Assembly (NCBI GenBank): GCA_024275635.1 | Contig: JAJRYT010000016.1 | Span: 1 to 64,000, forward strand | DNA: 64,000 bases | Source of the DNA: Chloroflexota bacterium | Lineage (GTDB): Bacteria > Chloroflexota > Anaerolineae > Promineifilales > Promineifilaceae | Reading direction: 5' to 3' | In this document: positions 45,290 through 55,631 of the stretch, piece by piece | Numbering within the stretch: position 1 is the stretch's first letter | How the letters are laid out: every line of letters begins with the position of its first letter | Made by a program: the position numbers and the translations under genes | Notes under the pieces: generated by a model | The model's database searches: none | The model's input: the letters and a program-made list of their open reading frames with translations, nothing else | Told to the model about the DNA's origin: nothing

Positions 45290-47074
45290 CTAAATCAAGT
45301 TATAAAACAAAAATCCATAAATCGCCATCGTCAGCACACCGTCTACCGCCGCAAACAAAATAGCAAAATAAAGCAGGGACGCTGCCTGGCGACGATACGT
45401 AAAATACCAAGCCACCCGAATAGCTGCCATTGTAATGAGCGCCGGAACGCCGATCTGTAACGGAGCTTGCAACCAGGTTGGAATCGCCGGAATCCAGGCG
45501 GCAAAGGGGACAAAACTGCCAATTCCCGGTATCGTAAGCAGTTTCATGCCCCAATAAACGGCCGCGGCCAACAACAAACTAATCATCGTTCCCAGGCCGG
45601 TCAACCTATCCTCGTCCCGCCTCCGTAAAAATGACGTAAGAAACAAGACGAGCAGCGGAAAAATCAGCCACAACATCACCACAATCGGCGACAGTACCGC
45701 GCCGGACAGCAGCCCAAAAATCGTTTCCCGCCCAATACGCACAATGTCGCCCCAGGTAGCGCCAGCTAATGCATTTTGAATATCTGGCGCTGTACTGGCA
45801 AAATAGATCTGAAACCCGGTAACATCGCCACGTTCCAGCCAGGTGAGGTAAAGTCGGTGGGCATCATCACTGATGATTGCCGGTTTCACCGACGCTTCCG
45901 GGGTAAAACTTAGCAGTTGATACCCGGTCAGTTCGCCATTCTGCAAGAACACAACCCCAACCTGTCCCCGTTCTTTACGAAACTCATACAACGTTTGTAC
46001 GTCAAACGCCAGCGCCAGTTCCGCCTCCGGGCCAGACGACAAATCCAGAGAAACATCTGTCACGGCCGACGTTCCCGGATATTGTCCTATAACCGGGTAA
46101 ACGCGCGGACCGGCAGTCAGGCCGCTTTCAGGCCGGTATGTATATTCCAGATCAGGAATCCTGGGCGCAATGATGGTTTCCGGCCCAGCCATTAACGCTG
46201 GCTGTCCATGAGGAAAGTGAATGTATTGGGTCAGATTCGTGCCTGCTTCCTGTCCAGTACGCACAGAGAGGTTCCAAATCAGGTAAGCTTGCTGTGCGTC
46301 CAACCCTAACATCGGCCCAACGAGGTGATCGGTTGTTGAAAGGAGTGGCTCGTAGACAAGCACCTCCTGACCTGGTTGAAAGACACCGTCTGAATAGGCA
46401 GCATAGAAAAACCGCGTCGCTTCAAATCCTGGCGGATAATGCGCCCACACCGCATGTAATGTTCCCGAATCATCAACTTTCAGCGTAGGTCGTATTCCCT
46501 CCGGGTCCACCAATGTGGGCGATCCTGTTAAATCACCCGCAAGCGCGTACAATCCTGGATCGCGCCGCTGGCCAGCGTACCAAACTGTGAACGCGCCCTG
46601 GGCGTCTACTACAACGGCGTAGGAATCAACAATTTTGGCGCCGGAAAGCGCCCGAACCGGCCCGACCACATCCCCTGATGGTTCCATCTGAGCTGTGTAA
46701 AGGACGCGCTCGCTAAGCCAAAAAAGATGAAGCGCTTGACCATCCCAAAAGATGGTTGGCTTGTCAGGTTGGGTCAAGGGAATGGCTAAAGTATGTTTCC
46801 AAACGATTTCTGCCTGCCGGTTCAAGGCGACCACTGTGGGCTGCGGGCGCTCATTTTCGATCGTAATTAAAAAAAGATAACTGGTCCCATCATCATCCAA
46901 CGCTATTGTTACTGGATCGGCAATGCTCGTTTCACCAATGGGCAGCCCATGACTCCAACCGGGCGCTTTTAGCCATTCGCGGGCAGCTGTCCCTGAACAA
47001 GCTGGCAAAATAACAGCTAAAGCCAATACACACAACGTTGTGAGGTAATTATTTGATCGAAGTTTTATTCGCAT
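45290..47074 (-). CDS. lipoprotein with beta-propeller-like repeats and C-terminal membrane helices
   Basis: 594 residues from MRIKLRSNNYL; the frame is open 36 bp further but that part is a palindrome. Lipobox ILPAC. Residues 35-420 show repeated strands of the type PTIFWDGQALHLFWLSERV and PTLKVDDSGTLHAVWAHYPP, as in sialidase-like propellers. After about 430 come five hydrophobic helices. A propeller outside the membrane tethered to a helical bundle is suggested; function unknown. Confidence 0.72.
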   Translation of the reverse strand: MRIKLRSNNYLTTLCVLALAVILPACSGTAAREWLKAPGWSHGLPIGETSIADPVTIALDDDGTSYLFLITIENERPQPTVVALNRQAEIVWKHTLAIPLTQPDKPTIFWDGQALHLFWLSERVLYTAQMEPSGDVVGPVRALSGAKIVDSYAVVVDAQGAFTVWYAGQRRDPGLYALAGDLTGSPTLVDPEGIRPTLKVDDSGTLHAVWAHYPPGFEATRFFYAAYSDGVFQPGQEVLVYEPLLSTTDHLVGPMLGLDAQQAYLIWNLSVRTGQEAGTNLTQYIHFPHGQPALMAGPETIIAPRIPDLEYTYRPESGLTAGPRVYPVIGQYPGTSAVTDVSLDLSSGPEAELALAFDVQTLYEFRKERGQVGVVFLQNGELTGYQLLSFTPEASVKPAIISDDAHRLYLTWLERGDVTGFQIYFASTAPDIQNALAGATWGDIVRIGRETIFGLLSGAVLSPIVVMLWLIFPLLVLFLTSFLRRRDEDRLTGLGTMISLLLAAAVYWGMKLLTIPGIGSFVPFAAWIPAIPTWLQAPLQIGVPALITMAAIRVAWYFTYRRQAASLLYFAILFAAVDGVLTMAIYGFLFYNLI

Positions 47075-47084
47075 CTCTTGACCA

Positions 47085-47115
47085 GACCTGTGAGGTTTCC
47101 AAAACCTCACAGGTC
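47085..47115. repeat. 14-bp-arm palindrome upstream of the propeller gene
   Basis: GACCTGTGAGGTTT and its complement around CCA. Placed 11 bp before the start codon, so it would form in the leader. Confidence 0.8.
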
Positions 47116-47120
47116 TTTAG

Positions 47121-47159
47121 AAAAAAATAGGGAGGCGCAATTTGAATCTACGCCTCCCT
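47121..47159 (-). terminator. rho-independent terminator of the dpp/SH3 unit
   Basis: On the minus strand: AGGGAGGCG-loop-CGCCTCCCT followed by ATTTTTTT. It lies 60 bp after the SH3 lipoprotein stop. Confidence 0.88.
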
Positions 47160-47218
47160 GCGATGTTATTCCAATTGTCTTACAGGATTTCAAAAAACCA
47201 TACGCCGAATTAAGTGAA

Positions 47219-47836
47219 CTAAGGCGCTTCAGTCGAAATGCTCTCTGCTAGAACCCAGCCCTGACCTGTAGGCGCATCAATATGATACCAGGTATCGCCT
47301 TCATACTGAGCAACTTCCAGAATGGTTATAGCGACGCCGCGTTCTTGCCCAGCAATAATTTTCCCGCCAGGTTGGTCTAGAAAGTTGACCAGGAATGATT
47401 TACCGGCCAGATACATTTCGTCGCCAGGCTGCGGGCCTTCTATTGTTTCTTCTTCGGCTTCTACCGGTTCCAGGTTATCCGCTGCTACCCAGCCATCCCC
47501 TGTTGGCGCTTCTATTTTGTACCAGATTGTGTCCTGATATAGCGTCGATTCCAGGATAGTGACGGCCGTTCCCCGCTCTTGCCCCGCCGAAATCTTCCCG
47601 CGAGGCGCATCATACAAATTCACTAGAAGACTCCTGCCCGTCAACGTAGCCGCATCCCCCACCTCAAACGCACCACTGGTCGACGCGCCATCAGACGTGA
47701 ATTTATTTTGAGCCGCCGCTTCATCTGCCCGCGCCGTCGCCTCAACTGGCGATAAAACTTCGCCTGCTTGACTACACGCCAGACCTGCCAAAATCAACAA
47801 GCCAACCAATAACCATAAAGCTGTACGTGCCTTCAT
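47219..47836 (-). CDS. lipoprotein with two SH3-like domains
   Basis: 205 residues. Signal MKARTALWLLVGLLILAGLA with lipobox (AGLAC), a short helical linker, then two repeats of about 60 residues: LLVNLYDAPRGKISAGQERG/WYKIEAPTGDGWV and FLVNFLDQPGGKIIAGQERG/WYHIDAPTGQGWV. These look like bacterial SH3 domains that bind wall peptides. A longer start at 47863 overlaps the dppC stop; the inner ATG gives a normal signal peptide. Last gene before the terminator. Confidence 0.8.
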   Translation of the reverse strand: MKARTALWLLVGLLILAGLACSQAGEVLSPVEATARADEAAAQNKFTSDGASTSGAFEVGDAATLTGRSLLVNLYDAPRGKISAGQERGTAVTILESTLYQDTIWYKIEAPTGDGWVAADNLEPVEAEEETIEGPQPGDEMYLAGKSFLVNFLDQPGGKIIAGQERGVAITILEVAQYEGDTWYHIDAPTGQGWVLAESISTEAP

Positions 47837-47859
47837 TACACTCACTCGTCCTCTTTTCA

Positions 47860-48894
47860 TCAATTCTTCCCACGCATTCGCGGGTCAAACGCATCACGCA
47901 GCCCATCCCCCATAAAGTTGAAGGCTAATGTCGTAAAAACCAGCGCCAATCCCGGAACCAAAACCAAATGGGGATTAGATCGGATACCCGCATACCCTTC
48001 GTTAATCATTGCCCCCCAGCTTGGCGTCGGCGGATTCACCCCCAGGCCAATAAAACTCAGCGCCGCTTCAAAGAAAATATAACCAGGAATTGCCATACTT
48101 TCGGCAATCAACAGAGGCCCGATGATATTAGGCAGTAAATGCTTAAAAATAATACGCGAATTCGTCGCCCCCAACGCGGTAGCCGCTTCAATAAACTCTT
48201 TCTGCTTGTAGGACAACACCTGTCCCCGAGCCAGACGCGCCATACCAATCCAGTTCAGCGCACCCATAGCAATAAATACAAACAACAATCCGCCGGCCGC
48301 CCGGTCTAAACTGATCAGAAAACCGGCGACCCCCGTATCCACGCCAGCGCGAGAAAGCGCTTTGAAATAGACTGTCATCAAAATGATAATCGGAAGCATG
48401 GGAATGGCCCACAAGAAGTCCACGATGCGCATCATGACATTATCAACCGAGCCACCAGCAAAACCAGAGACCGTACCATAAACAATCCCAATGCCCAAAG
48501 CCACAGAAGAAGCAACAACAGCAACAGCCAGAGAAACGCGGCCGCCATAAACGACGCGGCTCCAAATGTCACGGCCTAAAGAATCCGAGCCAGCAAAAAA
48601 GATGGTGCATCCCCATTCCAGCGGGGTATTAGCCCAATGACAATCTGGCAGGCGGTCAGTGGTTACGAGATACCCAGTCATCGGTTTTTCACGATTATTA
48701 AGGTTGTTTTGCTCTGCAAAATGGTATGGTGTAAATACGGGCGCCGCCAGGGCCACAATCACGACCAACAAAATAAACAAAGTTCCGCCTACGGCAACCT
48801 TATTTCGGCGGAATTCCCGAAAAGCATCTTGTGCTGGGCTGCGGCCTTTGGTTTCCTCTTGAATTTTTTCTAATTCTAACTCTGCAATCATCAT
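47860..48894 (-). CDS. dppC: oligopeptide/dipeptide ABC transporter, permease C
   Basis: 344 residues. N-terminal cytosolic part, helix 1 (VGGTLFILLVVIVALAAPVF), an external insert and the permease core with the EAA-type loop KEFIEAATALGATNSRIIFK. Forms the channel with DppB. Ends FDPRMRG, as usual for this family. Confidence 0.94.
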   Translation of the reverse strand: MMIAELELEKIQEETKGRSPAQDAFREFRRNKVAVGGTLFILLVVIVALAAPVFTPYHFAEQNNLNNREKPMTGYLVTTDRLPDCHWANTPLEWGCTIFFAGSDSLGRDIWSRVVYGGRVSLAVAVVASSVALGIGIVYGTVSGFAGGSVDNVMMRIVDFLWAIPMLPIIILMTVYFKALSRAGVDTGVAGFLISLDRAAGGLLFVFIAMGALNWIGMARLARGQVLSYKQKEFIEAATALGATNSRIIFKHLLPNIIGPLLIAESMAIPGYIFFEAALSFIGLGVNPPTPSWGAMINEGYAGIRSNPHLVLVPGLALVFTTLAFNFMGDGLRDAFDPRMRGKN

Positions 48895-48966
48895 ATCACC
48901 TCGCGCAAATTAGCTGTCCGTTATGCTCTTTCGAAGCAAACTGACCGATTGACGGCCGTACACTCC

Positions 48967-49938
48967 CTAATCATAACGAATTCGCGGGTCTAACCAGGCA
49001 TAAAGGACATCTACCAGGAGGTTGCCCGCTATCAGCAAAATACCAAAAATAAGAACAAGACTGGTTTGCAAAAAATACTCACGCTGCGTAATGCTTTCAA
49101 CAAACCGGCGTCCCATCCCATTCAACGCGAAAATAGTTTCCGTGATAAAAGCGCCCGTTATCGCGCCAGCCAACATCGGCCCAATAATCGTTACCACCGG
49201 GATCAACGAATTCTTCAAAGCATGAACAATCACAACAGCTTGTTCACGCAGCCCTTTCGCACGCGCTGTACGAATATAATCCGAATCCAACACCTCCAAC
49301 AAGCCAGCGCGAGTCAAACGCGCCACACCAGCTGAATATCCTGTTCCCAGCGAAAATACCGGCAGCGCGGCATGAGTCCAAAAATCCATCGTCGGCTTCG
49401 GTAAAAATCCCAGAATAAATGGCGGCTCAGATCCCCAAAAAGCAATGGGAAGCCAGCCCAACCAAACCCCAAAAATGTAAATCAAGATTGGCCCCAACAC
49501 CAGACTGGGAATAGATACCCCCAAAACAGCAATAAACGTTGCTGAATAATCAATGAAAGTGTTGTGCTTCAAAGCAGCAATAATGCCCGCCGGGATGCCA
49601 ATAATAAATCCCACCGCCAGCGACATCGTGCCTAATTGAATCGAAACAGGAAATGTTTCGGCCACAATATCATTCACAGTTTGGCTGCGCAGCCGTAGCA
49701 TTGGCCCCAAATCCCCTTGTAGCAAACTACCAAAATATCTAAAAAATTGCACAGAAATCGGTTCGTTCAAACCATACCGGTCTTCCATAATACGGCGCAT
49801 ATGTTCCGGCATGACACGGATGCCCACGAAATCAAATGGCCCGCCAGGCATCGCTTGAACTAACAAGAATGTAACCAGGACGACAAGGAATATGATCGGG
49901 ATTGAAATAAGTATACGGCGGGTAATATAGGTTATCAT
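48967..49938 (-). CDS. dppB: oligopeptide/dipeptide ABC transporter, permease B
   Basis: 323 residues. Starts MITYITRRILISIPIIFLVV, family-typical, with the EAA loop DYIRTARAKGLREQAVVIVH and the end YAWLDPRIRYD. It follows the binding-protein gene after a strong hairpin. Confidence 0.95.
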   Translation of the reverse strand: MITYITRRILISIPIIFLVVLVTFLLVQAMPGGPFDFVGIRVMPEHMRRIMEDRYGLNEPISVQFFRYFGSLLQGDLGPMLRLRSQTVNDIVAETFPVSIQLGTMSLAVGFIIGIPAGIIAALKHNTFIDYSATFIAVLGVSIPSLVLGPILIYIFGVWLGWLPIAFWGSEPPFILGFLPKPTMDFWTHAALPVFSLGTGYSAGVARLTRAGLLEVLDSDYIRTARAKGLREQAVVIVHALKNSLIPVVTIIGPMLAGAITGAFITETIFALNGMGRRFVESITQREYFLQTSLVLIFGILLIAGNLLVDVLYAWLDPRIRYD

Positions 49939-50017
49939 AAAAGCCTCCCAATTGGCGGACAGTGGTCTACTTTACTAATCCTCTCTCATGGGCTATGCGT
50001 ATAAAATAGAGAAATTA

Positions 50018-50045
50018 GGGGGAGCAGTTGTGAAACTGCTCCCCC
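50018..50045 (-). terminator. hairpin after the dppA gene
   Basis: Perfect 12-bp arms GGGGGAGCAGTT/AACTGCTCCCCC around GTGA, then CTAATTTC on the minus strand. A partial terminator or stabiliser within the operon. Confidence 0.75.
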
Positions 50046-50072
50046 AGATACTTCATTAACTAAACGGGAATA

Positions 50073-51935
50073 TTAACCCTGGGCAGCCAACTTGGCTTCC
50101 TGATCAATGTTCCAATTATACCATTGTGCCCCACCAAAGAGCGCGGGGGTACGGCTGAGCCAAGAATGTTCCGCTACGAAAGCGATGCGCAAGAAGATGG
50201 GGAAGAAGGGATATTCGCCTTCTGGCCCAAAGAACATATCTTCGATCTGGGCATACATTTCGACACGCTTCGCCGGATCGGTCTCTTCACGAGCGGCAAC
50301 GATCATGTCATCAATCTCGTTACATTCGCGCTTCTGACGGTTGCCCGGGTTTTCGCACCAGAGTACGTCGCCAACCCAGTTGTTTTCGTCACCGTAGTCG
50401 GGACCCCAACCGAGCGTCCACATGTGCGGCGCTTCCTCGTCGGGGGTGCTGCCGGAAGTGGCGGTCAGCAACTCGCTGAACGACTGCTGTTCAATCTGGA
50501 TCAAGTCGGCGGAGCAGCCGAGGTTTTCTTCCCAGTTGGCCTGGGCGAACTCAATCCAGTTGAGCGTGCTTTGGCCGCTGTAGCCAAGCAGTGTGACGGT
50601 GGGGAAACCCTCACAGTTAGGGTAGCCGGCTTCAGCAAGCTGGGCGGCGGCGAATTCAGGATCGTAGCCAACGCCGATTTCGTTGATGGGCGGCGCGCCA
50701 AAGATGCCTGGAGGGGCAAAGTGCTTCATGGGCAGGCCCTGGCCTTGACGGACGGTTTCCACGAATGTGGCGCGGTCGAAGGCGGCGCCGAAGGCGCGGC
50801 GGACACGGGCATCATCGAACGGCGCTTTGGTCATACGGAAGCTGATGTAGAAGACAGCCAGATCAGGAATCTGGACGGTTTCATCGCCGTATTGATCCAG
50901 GTGCGCTTGCAATTCAGCATCGGGAATACCAGAGGTCTCAACTTCGTTATTGAGCCACAAGGCGTAGCCAGTGCTGGTGTCGGGTACTACATTGATCACG
51001 GTTTTCTCAATGTTGCCGCTACCCTGCATGTCTGCGGGCATGAGGGGGTTGCGGACAGTGATACGGCGGACGTTGTGAACCCATTCATCGAGGACGTAAC
51101 GGCCGCTGGTGACGATATTACCGGCTTCAATCCAGCTGTCGCCATTTTCTTCGATAGCCCATGACGGCACAGCCGCCATCGTCCACATCGGAGTCATGAC
51201 CATGAAGTAGCTGGCGGGGAACTCAAGTTCGATTTGCAGTGTGGCATCATCAAGCGCGGTTACGCCTACGCCATCCCACAGTTCCTGGGGAATATTTTCC
51301 GGGTCTTCAGCGTCTAATACGGCCTGGCAGCCCAAAAGCTGCGGCGCAATCACGGTGCTGTAATAAGAACCAATGTTGGGATCGCAGGCGCGCTTGATGC
51401 CAAAGACGAAGTCATTCGCTGTCACGAAGCGGGGATTACCGTCTGCATCAACTTCTTGCACGGTCTCGCCGGTCACAGGATTGTGCTTCACCCAGGGGAT
51501 GTCGGTACGCAGATTGAACGTGTAAACTAGGCCATCATCGCTAATATCCCAGCTAGTGGCCGCTTCCGGCACAACTTCCGTTGTTTCCAGATCGACGTTG
51601 GTCAAGTTCACGAACAGGTTCTCGATGTAGTTAATGGAAACCACATCCTCGCCAACCTGCGGGTCAAGTGTAGGAATGTCAGTCGTGGAATAACCGTCCA
51701 AGGTAACCGGTTCTACCATCGCTGGCTCTTCGGCCGGGACTTCCACAATGACCTCTTCGGTCACTACGCGAGTCACTTCAACCTGCGCGCCTTCTTCGAT
51801 AACTGTCTCGGTTACAACGCGGGTCACTTCCACGGGAACTTCGACGGTTTCCGTGACGGTTTCCGGCTGACAAGCCACTACTAGAATGGCAACCAACATC
51901 AGCGCAACAATCAATAAACTTCTCTTCTTAAACAT
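50073..51935 (-). CDS. dppA: oligopeptide/dipeptide-binding lipoprotein
   Basis: 620 residues. Signal peptide MFKKRSLLIVALMLVAILVV with lipobox (VVAC), then a linker rich in VEVPVEVTRVVTETVIEEG and VEVTRVVTEEVIVEVP repeats. The SBP_bac_5 fold begins VTLDGYSTTDIPTLDPQVGE. Binds peptides or related solutes outside the cell. GGAGGAGG precedes the start; TTGATA-15 nt-TATGAT (51983-52009, minus) may be its own promoter. Confidence 0.94.
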   Translation of the reverse strand: MFKKRSLLIVALMLVAILVVACQPETVTETVEVPVEVTRVVTETVIEEGAQVEVTRVVTEEVIVEVPAEEPAMVEPVTLDGYSTTDIPTLDPQVGEDVVSINYIENLFVNLTNVDLETTEVVPEAATSWDISDDGLVYTFNLRTDIPWVKHNPVTGETVQEVDADGNPRFVTANDFVFGIKRACDPNIGSYYSTVIAPQLLGCQAVLDAEDPENIPQELWDGVGVTALDDATLQIELEFPASYFMVMTPMWTMAAVPSWAIEENGDSWIEAGNIVTSGRYVLDEWVHNVRRITVRNPLMPADMQGSGNIEKTVINVVPDTSTGYALWLNNEVETSGIPDAELQAHLDQYGDETVQIPDLAVFYISFRMTKAPFDDARVRRAFGAAFDRATFVETVRQGQGLPMKHFAPPGIFGAPPINEIGVGYDPEFAAAQLAEAGYPNCEGFPTVTLLGYSGQSTLNWIEFAQANWEENLGCSADLIQIEQQSFSELLTATSGSTPDEEAPHMWTLGWGPDYGDENNWVGDVLWCENPGNRQKRECNEIDDMIVAAREETDPAKRVEMYAQIEDMFFGPEGEYPFFPIFLRIAFVAEHSWLSRTPALFGGAQWYNWNIDQEAKLAAQG

Positions 51936-52054
51936 TTTTTGCTAAACCTCCTCCAATTTAATGGATTTTTGAGTAAAAAATAATCATAAACCGTTGTTCA
52001 TTCTATCAATATCTACTGTCCGCGCACCACCTCCTTAAAATCACGGTTTCATCC

Positions 52055-52087
52055 AGATTGGTTCAATCTTCGAGATTGAACCAATCT
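52055..52087. repeat. perfect palindrome AGATTGGTTCAATCT family, copy 3
   Basis: 15-bp arms around TCG, just below the dppF stop. Would form a stable 3' stem on the dppDF message. Confidence 0.9.
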
Positions 52088-52097
52088 CATATAGAGA

Positions 52098-53105
52098 TTA
52101 TTTAAATTGCTCTGCATGATGACACGCCACCCAATGGGCGGCGCTTTCCGTACCCATATTTCGGAATTCAGGATCAACTTCAGAGCAAATATCAGTGGCA
52201 TAAGAACAGCGAGGGTGGAAATTACACGCCTTGGGCGGGTTGGCCGGGCTGGGCACGCCCCCCTCAAGAATCAAACGCTGGCGCTTGGCTTCTTTTTCAG
52301 GGTCGGGAATAGGAATGGCGGAAAGCAGCGCCTGTGTGTACGGATGCAAAGAATGATCAAAGATCACATCTTTATCACTTAACTCTACAATCTTGCCCAG
52401 ATACATGACGGCCACGCGGTCGCTAATATAGCGAATCATAGACAAGTCATGAGCGATAAAGAGATACGTCAACCCGAGATCGTCTTTCAAATCATCCAGC
52501 AAATTAACAACCTGGGCCTGAATAGATACGTCTAGCGCCGAGATAGGCTCGTCGGCGACGATAAAGTCGGGATTCGTCGCCAGCGCGCGGGCCACGCCAA
52601 TGCGCTGCCGCTGACCACCGGAGAATTCATGGGGGTACCGATTGATAAAATAAGGGTTCAAGCCCACGATTCTAAGCAGTTCTTTGACGCGCTCTTTGCG
52701 GCTGTTAGCGTCGCCAATATTGTGAATCTCCAGCGGTTCGCCAATGATGTTGCCGACGGTCATACGTGGATTCAGGGAAGCATATGGGTCCTGAAAAATC
52801 ATTTGCATATGGCGACGGGATTTACGCAGTTCGTTTTGTCCTAACTGAGTCAAATCTTGTCCCCGGAACAACACTTCACCATCTGTTGGTTTTAGTAACT
52901 GCAAAATGCTGCGACCCGTTGTAGATTTACCACAACCACTTTCGCCGACTAACCCCAGTGTCTCCCCTTTGTAAATATTGAAAGAAATGCCATCGACTGC
53001 TTTCACCGCGCCGGTCTGACGACGGAACACACCCCGAAAAATAGGAAAATGTTTTTTCAGATTGTTGACTTGAATGAAGATTTCTTTTCCGTTTTCTTGA
53101 CTCAT
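52098..53105 (-). CDS. dppF: oligopeptide/dipeptide ABC transporter, ATPase F
   Basis: 335 residues. Walker [10 protein letters not shown], signature [10 protein letters not shown], Walker [16 protein letters not shown], and the C-terminal oligopeptide-transporter region with a CxxxxxC-type cluster ([14 protein letters not shown]) that may hold an iron-sulfur centre as in some DppD/F proteins. Start overlaps the dppD stop by 4 bp (ATGA). Confidence 0.95.
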   Translation of the reverse strand: MSQENGKEIFIQVNNLKKHFPIFRGVFRRQTGAVKAVDGISFNIYKGETLGLVGESGCGKSTTGRSILQLLKPTDGEVLFRGQDLTQLGQNELRKSRRHMQMIFQDPYASLNPRMTVGNIIGEPLEIHNIGDANSRKERVKELLRIVGLNPYFINRYPHEFSGGQRQRIGVARALATNPDFIVADEPISALDVSIQAQVVNLLDDLKDDLGLTYLFIAHDLSMIRYISDRVAVMYLGKIVELSDKDVIFDHSLHPYTQALLSAIPIPDPEKEAKRQRLILEGGVPSPANPPKACNFHPRCSYATDICSEVDPEFRNMGTESAAHWVACHHAEQFK

Positions 53106-54106
53106 GCGTTTACTCCAAAACCAGTTTCTTCACGGAGGTCTTCCCAGCGCCAACAAGCAGACAAACGATTGGGGCCTGTGGACATAAGGGCGGGATTTTC
53201 TTGTTTACATTTATCAATAGCGTAGGGACAGCGGGGGGAGAAAGGACAATGTTGGAAATTTTGCCGAAGGTCGGGAGGCAAGCCCTCGATGGAGGCTAAT
53301 CTTTCTTGTCCAGTGGCATCCAACTTAGGCATTGAATGCAGCAGTCCTAATGTGTAAGGATGTAATGGTTTTTTATACAGGTCGTGAACTGGCGCTTGCT
53401 CAACGATGTAACCGGCGTACATGACGGCTACTTTGTCTACCATGCCGGCTACCAGCGCCAGGTCATGGGTGATCCAGATAATAGCCATGCCCAATTTTTC
53501 TTGTAGTTGTTTGACCAGTTCAACGATCTGGGCTTGAATGGTGACATCGAGCGCTGTGGTTGGTTCGTCAGCGATAAGAAGGGAGGGGTTACAGGATAAG
53601 GCCATGGCGATCATGACCCGCTGACGCTGCCCGCCAGAAAATTGATGGGGGTAGTCTGATAAACGACCTTCAGGGTTGGGAATCCCGACGAGGTCAAGCA
53701 TTTCAGCGGCGCGTTTTTTGGCCTGATTATCATCCATACCAAGATGCAATTTGAGTGATTCGGTTAGTTGAAAGCCAACGGTCAATACGGGATTGAGGGA
53801 GGTCATCGGGTCTTGAAAGACCATGGCCATTTCACGCCCGCGAATATGGCGCAGTTCTTCGGGGTCCATGCCGATCATGTCACGGCCGTTAAACAAGGCC
53901 TCCCCACTATCCACACGCCCAGGCGGGCTGGGAATCAGACCCATGATGGATAACACACCGACTGATTTGCCAGAGCCGCTCTCGCCTACAATGGCAATGG
54001 ACTCCCCTTCGTCCAGGGTGTAGGAAATGCCGTTTACAGCATTCACAACACCTTGTTCCGTATAGAATTTGGTTACAAGCTCACGGACTTCGAGTAAATG
54101 AGTCAT
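53102..54106 (-). CDS. dppD: oligopeptide/dipeptide ABC transporter, ATPase D
   Basis: 334 residues. Walker A GESGSGKS, signature [10 protein letters not shown], Walker [16 protein letters not shown], switch His in WITHDLALV and the C-terminal [14 protein letters not shown] cluster. First gene of the unit dppD-F-A-B-C-SH3 lipoprotein. Confidence 0.95.
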   Translation of the reverse strand: MTHLLEVRELVTKFYTEQGVVNAVNGISYTLDEGESIAIVGESGSGKSVGVLSIMGLIPSPPGRVDSGEALFNGRDMIGMDPEELRHIRGREMAMVFQDPMTSLNPVLTVGFQLTESLKLHLGMDDNQAKKRAAEMLDLVGIPNPEGRLSDYPHQFSGGQRQRVMIAMALSCNPSLLIADEPTTALDVTIQAQIVELVKQLQEKLGMAIIWITHDLALVAGMVDKVAVMYAGYIVEQAPVHDLYKKPLHPYTLGLLHSMPKLDATGQERLASIEGLPPDLRQNFQHCPFSPRCPYAIDKCKQENPALMSTGPNRLSACWRWEDLREETGFGVNA

Positions 54107-54461
54107 AATACTCCGTAAAACGCAATAGCTGTTTTCTTTATGTTAATTAGGTGACGTCCCAAATTAATTCGACTTTTTTAGATGGTAATAAATGGGTGAT
54201 ATATCTCTCCTTCCAGGAGCTTTGACTATACCTTAACCAAGGGGATTTAACAAAATGAGTGTCTAAGGATTGCGCTTGTTGTGTCATTGAAAATAGTTTT
54301 CCTAAAACTACTGTAAACTAGTCTATATGAAACAGTTCAAGTCGTCAATTCGGAGACATTTTGGCGGTAAGTTGGGGGCAAACGAAGTGGTTAAGAGGGG
54401 CAATCAGAGCGTGCATTTCCCCAGAAACCCTAAGTTTCCGGGGAAATATTTGGCGCTGGAT
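54107..54461. other. 355-bp gap between dppD and the kinase
   Basis: Should contain the dppD promoter (minus), but I cannot fix it. An imperfect stem ATTTCCCC..GAAAC/GTTTC..GGGGAAAT at 54415-54448 lies just below the kinase reading frame and is probably its terminator. A 50-codon plus-strand frame at 54327 is not convincing. Confidence 0.5.
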
Positions 54462-55631
54462 TCAGGCGGATTGGGGTAAGTGGATGGTAAAGGTACTGCC
54501 GCTGCCAGGTTGGCTGTCCACTTCAATACGACCGTTATGCCGTTCCACCACAAACCTGGCAATTGTCAGCCCCACGCCCAGTCCGGGAAACAGGTGTGAT
54601 CCCCCTTATGTTTCCAGACGCACGAACGGTTCAAAAATACGCGCTTGTTCTGCCGCTGGAATCCCGATCCCGTTGTCTTCAACGGCAATGGCAATCTCAT
54701 TATTGCCATTACTAAACACTTTGATCGAAATGGGGGCTTTATCCGGGTTAAATTTGAATGCATTTTCGGTGAGGGCGCGCACTGCCAGCGTCAACGCGCG
54801 TTGGTCGGCATAAATCGGAGGTATGTTGGGCGGCATATCCACTGTAACGCCGCTGGCATTGCCATTCAATGTCGCCCGCGCTGTGTTTAGCGCTTCAATT
54901 AACACATCCGACAAATTCACATAGGTGAATTCCAAAGCTGACGGATGCATCTCATACATAACGATCAAATCATTGGTTAAGCCCACCATACGTTCTACAT
55001 TGCGTGTAATTGATTCCATGGCCGCTGGCAGCGAATCGCCCTGGATCGCACCCTGATTTATCAATCCCAGGAACCCGCGAACGGCCGTTAACGGGGTGCG
55101 CAGCTCGTGGGACAACGTGGCAATAAACTGCGTGCGCAGTCTTTCTTGTTCAGCCAGATCGTCATAGGCTCGTTCCAGATCAGTATTCCTGAGATTCAAC
55201 TCCTGGATGACCGCTTCATCATTACGGCGCAAATGACCAATAATTTGGCGCAGTAAATTACGCAGCAAATAAGGATTCACCTGCGCCACCTTCATGAACG
55301 CTTTCTCGTTAATCGCCAGAACCTGGCATGACGTTCTGGTGCGAATCGTGGCTGTGCGCGAAGTCTCGCCCATGAAGGCCATCTCCCCAAAATAGCTGCC
55401 GGAGCCAATCGTATCTATTAAAATTTCCTGCGCTTCGTTGGCATGAACAAAAACGTCTACCTGGCCCTGAGTGATGACAAACAACGTTGTCCCTTCTTCC
55501 CCTTCGCGCACAATATCAACCCCGGCTTCATACGATTGGCGTTGCGCCGCCTGGCTGAGCATGTGAATATCTTCCTCACTCAGTTCGGGAAAAGCATTGT
55601 GTAACAATTTGACCGGTTCTATTTCAGTCAC
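54462..55631 (-). pseudogene. cNMP-binding histidine kinase interrupted by an ochre codon
   Basis: Read to 54606 the protein has 341 residues. A cyclic-nucleotide-binding domain (about 10-125, with GSYFGEMAFMGETSRTATIR) is followed by a short helix, the HisKA box FIATLSHELRTPLTAVRGF, and an HATPase domain with the N box (LTENAFKFNPD) and G1 (VEDNGIGIP), ending ..IFEPFVRLET. After TAA (54606-54608) the same frame continues GGSHLFPGLGVGLTIARFVV.. through the G2 box to IHLPQSA and TGA at 54462. So the ATP lid and last strands are cut off by one stop codon, probably CAA to TAA, or an assembly error. As written the kinase should be inactive. Confidence 0.87.

Noticed and set aside
45290..45554. 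Short alternative minus-strand frame within the propeller gene
   Set aside because: Overlaps the hydrophobic helices of the longer gene in another frame; no independent support.
50124..51164. 346-codon plus-strand frame opposite dppA
   Set aside because: Antisense shadow of a well-identified binding-protein gene; the composition has no family pattern.
54327..54479. 50-codon plus-strand frame in the dppD-kinase gap
   Set aside because: No ribosome site, overlaps the likely kinase terminator stem and the end of the kinase frame; no recognisable similarity.
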